A DNA stretch of 64,000 bases. Origin: Lycium barbarum. Taxonomy: Eukaryota; Streptophyta; Magnoliopsida; Solanales; Solanaceae. Numbering within the stretch: position 1 is the first letter of the stretch; each line of letters begins with the position of its first letter. The stretch lies in contig NC_083340.1 in assembly GCF_019175385.1 (NCBI RefSeq), positions 10,490,336 through 10,554,335 on the forward strand, read 5' to 3'. This document shows, piece by piece, positions 57,441-64,000 of the stretch. The notes under the pieces are model-generated. The model saw only the letters and a list, made by a program, of their open reading frames with translations. It had not been told where the DNA came from and ran no database searches. The translations under genes were made by a program, and so were the position numbers.

Positions 57441-59201
57441 TGTTCCCATTTGTTTTTAGTCTTGACTTATAGAAGCAACAATAAAGATTCCTTATCTTAT
57501 CCCATTTTTTGTTTGTAGAGAGGAAAAATCAAATGGCAATATATCCATGAATTTTTCTTTCAAACATATCAAGATAAAGAAGGGGAGAAGACTTCTTTAC
57601 AGCAGCTCCCATTACTTTTTTCCTTCTTTTATTTTGTGATAAAGTAATTGTTCATTTTAGTTATTTATAAATTTAGAAAAGAAAACTTGATAGAGGGAGG
57701 TATTGCAAAGTTCCGGCGGGACCCTTTAAATTTCTATATTTGTCTTCCATTTTACTATTTATACGAAATATTAATGTGGTAATGTTGTTAGGAGGAAATG
57801 CAAGCCTTAAGCATATACTTTTGGTCTCATGAAAGACATAAGATTAGACTTATATGTCTCATCAATATGCAAATCTTTATCAGCACCCACCATATATCCA
57901 TGACCATTTGGATGTCTTTCTCTATCTGTCTCTAGTCTCATTTTCCGTTTCATCAACCCACTAATTAATTAAAAAAACTCTCTTTATCTTATGTTGACAT
58001 ATCTCGTTTTCTTTTGCCTCAAAGAAAAAATTATTTAGAATATTATTCTCTATATTTTGGCTACGAGGCGTAATTAAAATTTTTGTCTTACAAGCGTAAC
58101 CAACTAATGATACTGTTTAAGTTCCGTTAATATGATCATAATGTTCGACTTGGATATTAAGAAGTTAATATGTATAATAATATGACTTTTATATTGGATA
58201 TTTAAAGTAAGCCGTAGTAATTACGATGGAGGGATTATTGGTTTTTGAATTTCATTTCTCTGGGACGTCGGCTATGTGCCGAATTTTTTTTGTTTCCCTG
58301 TTCAAAAATTTGAGGAGGTATTATTTTCAATAAACTAAATACTATCCCTTTATGTTCTTGCCTCAATATTCCCTTTTCGTTTGTTCCTAAAATAATATGA
58401 CACATTTTCATACTTGGAAACAATATTATTTTAAAATTCTCTCCTTAATGATGTGATTTTATAGATACAAAAATATTATGACATGTTTGAGATCACAAAT
58501 TTTAAATATGTTTTATTTCTTTCTTAAATTATATGTCTTGTCAAATACGTTCACATGAAACAATTATAGGAATTATATATCTAACTGGATATATAGATTT
58601 GGTCTAATATGGATTTGGTCTAACCCTAGGGTATCACCGACCTTTGCTTTAACCGACGAAGAAGACATGTATATCATCATCTTTTCATGTCGTGCTTCAG
58701 TCTCTTTCACTTTGTGTAATATATTTGGAGTTATTCTTTTCAAAAAAATTGAATTACCTATAGACTTTTTAATCGAACAAAGACTATTCATCTTCTTTAG
58801 AAGTGATACGATTGGGACCTACATGAGACTTGTATTTATTTTGTGGAGTTAAATAATTAGTTCACGAATTGGTTATGTAAGAACTTCTCGAGGGGTTTAA
58901 TAAATAAAGGTTTGAGTTACTTTCCATACTAATTATCTTGAGCTATTGGATGGATGTTCAAATTCTTTCACTTGGTATAATTTTTGATAAATTTATACAC
59001 GCACTTGAGTTCGCATCAAAATTATATTTGAACCATGCATGGACCTTTGCGGTTAAATTTGCCCTTCCTTTTAACGGAATTATGAGATGACATATGCGGA
59101 ACTTTAATTAAGTAGGTGGTACTGACTTATAGAGCACATCGATATTAGATCCAATTCACAAATTAATAACCCGACAGATGCGAATTTATTTGTTGGGTAA
59201 T
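57441..59201. other. Intergenic AT-rich sequence
   Basis: No supported gene. The overlapping opposite-strand frames at 58573-58852 show no known domain. Confidence 0.4.
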
Positions 59202-59784
59202 TGTTGGGGCTAGATTTGTAAGAATCACTAAGTTGAGCCTAAATTCGGAATCGATTGGAGTTGCACTCATTTTTAACCAAAAATTGCAGATTTAAACGAA
59301 GAAGTAAAGAGCAATACTGAGGAGTAAAGACTTTATATCTAGATCTTTAGATTATTTCCCATGTTTTACTTTATAAATTTTTGGGTGTGTATATCCACGT
59401 ACGTTGATAATTTTTTGAGGACTTTATAAGAATGTGCCCAATAGGATTAATTGGTCCTTGGAAACTTCAAGAGTGTTATGAAATATAGGAAATATAGAGT
59501 ATGGATGTCCACTACACAAATATAATGTCTCTTCCATTATCTTCCACCATCTTAATGGATCTTCCACCATCTTAATGGTTCTTCCATTATCTCCCACCAT
59601 CTTAATGATTCTTCCATTATCTCATATATTGAATGCATATGTAGCACTATAAATAGAGGCATAAGTTTTCATATGGAATGTACTTGAACACATTTTTGGA
59701 TGAATAAGAAATCTCTCCTCTCTTGTCCCTCTATTTCTATTGTTTTCATCCTTTACTATTGTTACTCTTTTAGCTTAATTCACA
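59202..59784 (+). mobile_element. 5' LTR of a Ty1-copia retrotransposon (left border approximate)
   Basis: The LTR probably starts at TGTTGGGGCTAG (59202; 59191 is an alternative) and ends in CA at 59784. It is followed directly by ACACGTTATCAGCACG, the region typical for the primer-binding site in Ale/Retrofit-like copia elements. It holds repeats of CTTCCACCATCTTAATGG (59530-59630). A matching 3' LTR is not in the window, so the borders cannot be checked. Confidence 0.65.
59647..59655 (+). promoter_or_regulatory. TATA box in the copia LTR
   Basis: CTATAAATA followed by GAGGC lies about 130 bp before the LTR end, as expected for a retrotransposon promoter. Confidence 0.55.
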
Positions 59785-60555
59785 ACACGTTATCAGCACG
59801 AAGCTCTCTAATTCTATTTGCATCGTTAGTTCGAGTTCGATTTTCTTTCAGGTGAAGTCTTATTTATCTGTTAAGATTCGATAAATATTTAGTGACAGAT
59901 TTATTTGTTTTAAACATACTTACATTTGGTTTGTGGCTTGTAATCTTTCTGTGACATAGACAAGACTGAGCTAAGCAAATTAACAGTGACTAGAACATCT
60001 AAAAACAACAGCCGCACTCGATGATATGGATAAACCACGCCAAGAAGAAATGTCAAAGTAGACAGAAAAACTAATAGAGAATGCAGAATGGACAACATAT
60101 CATAGCACGGGCTGGCCAGCACTTCACCATGTCAATTTTAAAACTGATAATTGCAACATCACTATAAGATGACATCAAGGGACATAACTAGCTTTACATA
60201 TATCACAGGACAAATAATGAGCAATAAGAAGTCATTTCGATATAAAAAAAAAAAAAATCGAATGAAAGGATTAGCCCGTCTAAACCTAGCCCACCTAATT
60301 TATTTAGATAGGACAGAAGATGTTTGTGCATCGAGAATATCTAAGCTTCAATGTTTTTCAGCAGACATTGCAAAATGATTATGAGGATTAAAACACACAT
60401 GATATATTAACTGTACGAGTAATTTTTACTTTTGGTTGTGCATACTGTTTGTGGAAGAAAAAGGGTTATTGGTTAGTGGAAATAAAAATACTATTTTGAG
60501 ATTATGTTATTTTATTATTTCTAACTCAAATATTTTTATGATAGTTTTGATCATC

Positions 60556-61589
60556 ATGTCGAATTTGTCAAAGCTTGAGTTTGTGGCACTTGATATCTCC
60601 GGAAAGAATTACCTATCATGGGTACTCGATGCTGAAATGCACCTAGACGCCAAAGGTCTTGGTGCCACGATTACTCAAAATAATACAGCATCGAGTCAAG
60701 ACAAAGCGAAGGCAATGATTTTCCTTCGTCATCATCTGGATGAAGGATTAAAAGTTGAATACCTGACAGTGAAAGATCCACTTGAATTGTGGACTGGTTT
60801 GAAGGAAAGGTATGACCACATTAAGGTAACGGTATTGCCCAGGGCTCGTTATGAGTGGATTCACTTACGGTTACAAGATTTTAAAACTGTATGTGATTAT
60901 AACTCTGCTGTCTATATAATTACGTCCCAATTGAAATTATGTGGGGATAATATAACTGACGAGGATATGTTGGAAAACACTCTTACGACTTTTCATGCCT
61001 CCAATTTGGTATTACAACAACAGTACTGTGAAAGGGGTTTTAAAAAGCATGCTGATTTGATATCATGTCTTCTTGTAGCTGAGCAACACAATACCCTTTT
61101 ATTGAAAAATCATGAAGCCCGTCCCACTGGAACTGCTCCATTCCCGGAAGCGAATGTGGTAGCAACACATGGCCCAACTGAAAGAAGACAAAATAATCGG
61201 GGCCATAATAATGAGCGTGGGCGTGGCAGGGGCAGGGGACGATATAATAATCGTCGTGATGGTGGTCACCATAAAAGGGAGAACAATATGGGTTATCAAG
61301 GCAATCCTTCAAGGAACAACTGTCATCGTTGTGGAAAAATGAATGTCGGGCGCCTGAACATTTTGTCAGGCTTTATCAAAATTCCTTCAAAAGAAAGGCA
61401 AATAGAGGTGGTGCCTCTTCTGCTAATGCCCGGGTGGAGTCACACATAACTTTTAAAAATAACGATGAGGCAGGGCCTTCACGAAAATATGATGATAATG
61501 TTGAAGCTAATTTGGCTTTGAAAGATGATGATTTTGATGGGCTTGATGATATTACTCATTTGGAAGTTGAAGACTTCTTTGGAGATTGA
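60556..61589 (+). pseudogene. Copia gag (UBN2-type) with a frameshift in the zinc knuckle
   Basis: From the ATG at 60556 the frame encodes a retrotransposon capsid: LEFVALDISGKNYLSWVLDA, then LWTGLKERYDHIK and YNSAVYIITSQLKLCG, ending in an Arg/Gly-rich stretch. The knuckle begins NCHRCGK at about 61318, but the frame is then lost. The other frame (from 61329) continues with NECRAPEHFVRLYQ and an acidic tail EVEDFFGD. Compared with the usual CHRCG..GHW...C knuckle, several residues including the histidine are missing. Capsid packaging would be impaired. Confidence 0.85.
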
Positions 61590-61820
61590 AATTGAGATTT
61601 GATCGTTTCACTGGGGAATGTGTTATGTTATTATTTTTATTTATGTGTTTTAAGTTGTCCTTATGTTGTCTTATTTTCGAGAAGTACTTAAGTTCTCTAT
61701 GTTGTTTTATTTTCAAGGATTAGTAATTAAGTTTTATATTGTTAGTTTCCGTATTTCTTACGATGTATTTTTATTTTTATGAAGATAAATAAAATTCCCT
61801 AGTCTTTAATTGGATCCAAG

Positions 61821-62673
61821 ATGAGTAATGGAGATATGTGCCTTTTGGATAGTGCTACAACTCACACTATATTAAGAGAAAAGAAATATTTCTCTCATTT
61901 GGTTATGAAAAGGGCTTGTGTTAATACAATATCTGGTAGTACAAAATTAATTGAGGGTTCTGGAACACCTTGTTACTACCTGGAGGAACAATATTGGCCA
62001 TTAGTAATGCACTATATTGCAGCAAGTCTCGAAGAAACTTATTAAGTTTCAAGGTTATTCGCCAAAATGGCTATCATATTGAGACTGCCAATGAAGGAAA
62101 GGTTGAGTACCTTTATATTATTACAATGAAAGCTGGGGAAAAGTTTGTGAATGAAAAATTACTCGCACTTTCTTCCGGGTTGTACCATACAAGTATTGGT
62201 GCGGTTGAAACACATGTTGTAGTAAATAAAAGGTTTAATGATTCTAATGATTTTATCATTTGGCATGACCGGTTGGGCCATCCCGGTTCTAGTATGATGC
62301 GCAAAATAATTAAGAATTCACATGGGCATACTTTGAAGAACCAAAAGATTCTTCAATTTAAGGAATTCTCTTGTGCTGCTTGTTCTCAAGGAAAATTGAT
62401 TATTAAACCATCAGCAACTAAGGTTGGGATTGAATTTCCCGCATTTCTGGAACGTATACAAGGTGATATATGTGGGCCAATTCACCCTTCATGTGGACCA
62501 TTCAAATATTATATGGTCTTGATTGATGCATCTACAAGATGGTCACATGTGTGCTTATTATCAACTCGCAATATGGCTTTTGCGAGATTGTTGGCTCAAA
62601 TAATAAGGTTAAGAGCACAATTTCCAGATAATGTGATAAAGAAAATTCGTCTTGATAATGCTGGTGAGTTTAT
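61821..62673 (+). pseudogene. Copia protease and integrase, frameshifted and cut by an LTR insertion
   Basis: The protease part starts with LLDSATTHTILREKKYFSHL, the Asp active-site region typical of Ale/Retrofit-like elements. A frameshift near 61966 follows, after which LLPGGTILAISNALYCSKSR continues in the next frame. The integrase zinc-binding site (WHDRLGHP ... CAACSQGK) is present, as are the catalytic aspartates in QGDICGP and IRLDNAGEF. The third catalytic residue and the reverse transcriptase and RNase H are absent, because a gypsy LTR begins at 62674. Confidence 0.88.
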
Positions 62674-64000
62674 GTCACGACCCGACTAGGGGCCGCGACG
62701 GGTACCCGGTGCTATCCACTGAGCACCACTTGTTCTATCTCTTCTTAGACTCGTTCAATAAGCATTTATCAAATTCGAGCTCATTTTACAAGGAATTGCT
62801 TTTCTTTACAAAACATAATGCTTTCATGCGAAACATACATCAGTACACATATACATAATCCTCACGTCGTGAAACCACATAACCCACACTCAGTATCTAC
62901 AAGCCACTATGGAGTAACATACATAAACAGACGCAAAAACATCATCGTAGGCACCTCCGGGACAAAGGAGTGCCTTCAATCCGCTAGCAGCTTCTAAGAA
63001 TCCGGGGTAAGGTTTCCTCCCTGGTTACTTGTGGGCATGAACACAGCGTCCAAGAAACGGACGTCAGTACGAATATTGTACTGAGTATGTAAGGCAGGAA
63101 TGAAATAAGCAATATCGTAGGAGCATCATGGATCATAGGAGAAATGGTAAACTACCTAAATGCCATGCAGCACATACTTTCTCATGCATATATGTATAAC
63201 TCGCATTTTGTTTTTCGTTACATTGCACGTGTCATTATAACTCATATACCGTAGCACACATCATTAGCAGTATCTCCACATACAACATTACCTGTACTAT
63301 CACATACAACATTACCTGTGTCATCACATCATAATCTGCATCGTTACCCGCGTCCGGGTAACCCTCGTAAGCCGCCCACTAGTGGTGATCATGCCCGGCC
63401 CTCTAGGCTCGGTGTAAACATAGCAGCCCGCATTCGCGGTGACATGCCCGGCCAACTAGGCACGGTGGAATCATACGCAGCCCGCATTCGCGGTGACATG
63501 CCCGGCCAACTAGGCGCGGTGGAATCATACAATCACAAAATCAATCATTACACATTACATTCACACATTGCATAACATAGCATCATCTTGTCATTTCTTA
63601 GTATTTTATACACAACATGATTGTGTTACAGGATAACATCATTAATCATCTTATAAACATGTCATACATTAGCGTTAAGAGCATGCTCTAGGCTTTAGGG
63701 ACAATCACACTATGCCGGGGTGACGTAAGGTCGTAAAACCCCGATCATATTATGGACATTCATGAATATCATGCCTCGCCTTGAAGGGAATAAAGCATAA
63801 GGCGAGTATTGGCAAGAACAACGTCATCATCGTGATAGGAACGTCATGCCAAAACTTCCTAAATCATTATACTTCAGCTCATTACCATCATTTCCATACT
63901 CTTATGCGTCGCATGATTTGGAAAGATTCATGAGTTTCATCTTATATGAGAATTATGGCGACTTAAAAGATTCATGCTTTTTTTTTTTTTTTGAAAGAAG
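62674..64000 (-). mobile_element. Ty3/gypsy LTR in reverse orientation, incomplete at the window edge
   Basis: It begins TGTCACGACCCGACTAGG, the inverse of a ...GGTCGTGACA LTR end, exactly at the break in the copia integrase. The part at 63030-63100 (GGGCATGAACACAGCGTCC ... GTACTGAGTATGTAAGGC) is the inverse counterpart of 6260-6340 in the solo LTR, so both belong to related families. It extends beyond 64000, so its target duplication and the element's interior cannot be seen. Confidence 0.85.
63369..63530 (-). repeat. 54-bp tandem repeat inside the second gypsy LTR
   Basis: Units starting at 63423 and 63477 share GCAGCCCGCATTCGCGGTGA and CATGCCCGGCCAACTAGGC. A third, diverged unit lies before them. 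The core, seen in inverse, resembles the CACCGAGTCCCT...GGGxCGGGACA unit of the solo LTR only in general layout. Confidence 0.75.

Noticed and set aside
58573..58852. Opposing 72- and 61-codon frames
   Set aside because: No motif was seen and the frames mirror each other on both strands.
63340..63540. CRISPR-like regular repeats
   Set aside because: The units are directly adjacent without unique spacers and belong to an LTR in a plant nuclear genome.
1..64000. A novel multi-gene system or biosynthetic cluster
   Set aside because: The six genes belong to unrelated cell processes, have separate promoters and introns, and show no sign of joint regulation.

Overview
This is nuclear plant DNA. 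It has AT-rich intergenic sequence, intron-split genes with GT-AG junctions, and dense DNA transposons and retrotransposons. The repeats point to the nightshade family (Solanaceae). There are TS-type SINE and RTE LINE ends with (TTG)n/(CAA)n tails, a SolS-like tRNA-derived SINE with an A tail, and large gypsy LTRs with short internal tandem repeats. The species cannot be told from the sequence alone.

Six protein genes are well supported. They are a small Met/Pro-rich arabinogalactan-type protein (11.1-11.6 kb, minus); chloroplast ribosomal protein L19 (22.8-26.8 kb, plus, 5 exons); a VAP27-type ER membrane-contact protein (31.4-37.2 kb, plus, 7 exons); a CDC7-type kinase for replication origin firing (38.8-44.9 kb, plus, 15 exons); Bax inhibitor-1 (47.5-50.4 kb, plus, 6 exons); and a small conserved-looking coiled-coil protein of unknown role (52.1-55.0 kb, plus, 3 exons). 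All exon structures were built by hand so that reading frame and splice sites agree. The genes are unrelated housekeeping or stress genes and do not form a pathway.

The rest is mostly mobile DNA. From the left: a CACTA-type MITE, a PIF-type MITE, a 597-bp foldback element with 10-bp target duplications, a 3.1-kb solo gypsy LTR with 5-bp target duplications, and a long quiet stretch around the AGP gene. At 14-22.4 kb is a transposon-rich block: two MITE/MULE elements, a SINE, an internally deleted hAT element, two inverted-repeat elements and a 5'-truncated RTE LINE. A second decayed hAT copy lies at 28.9-30.4 kb. Smaller elements sit in introns and promoters. At the right end a degenerate Ty1-copia element (59.2-62.7 kb) is cut inside its integrase by a reverse-oriented gypsy LTR that runs off the window.

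The most interesting points are a tandem-armed MULE foldback that ends 51 bp upstream of the Bax inhibitor-1 TATA box; two E2F-like sites just upstream of CDC7, with a MULE MITE next to them; tRNA-like, Pol III box-bearing segments near the ends of two related hAT elements; and a family of MULE-type foldbacks in which tRNA B-box-like motifs recur. I found no CRISPR array, no operon-like system and no intact autonomous transposon.
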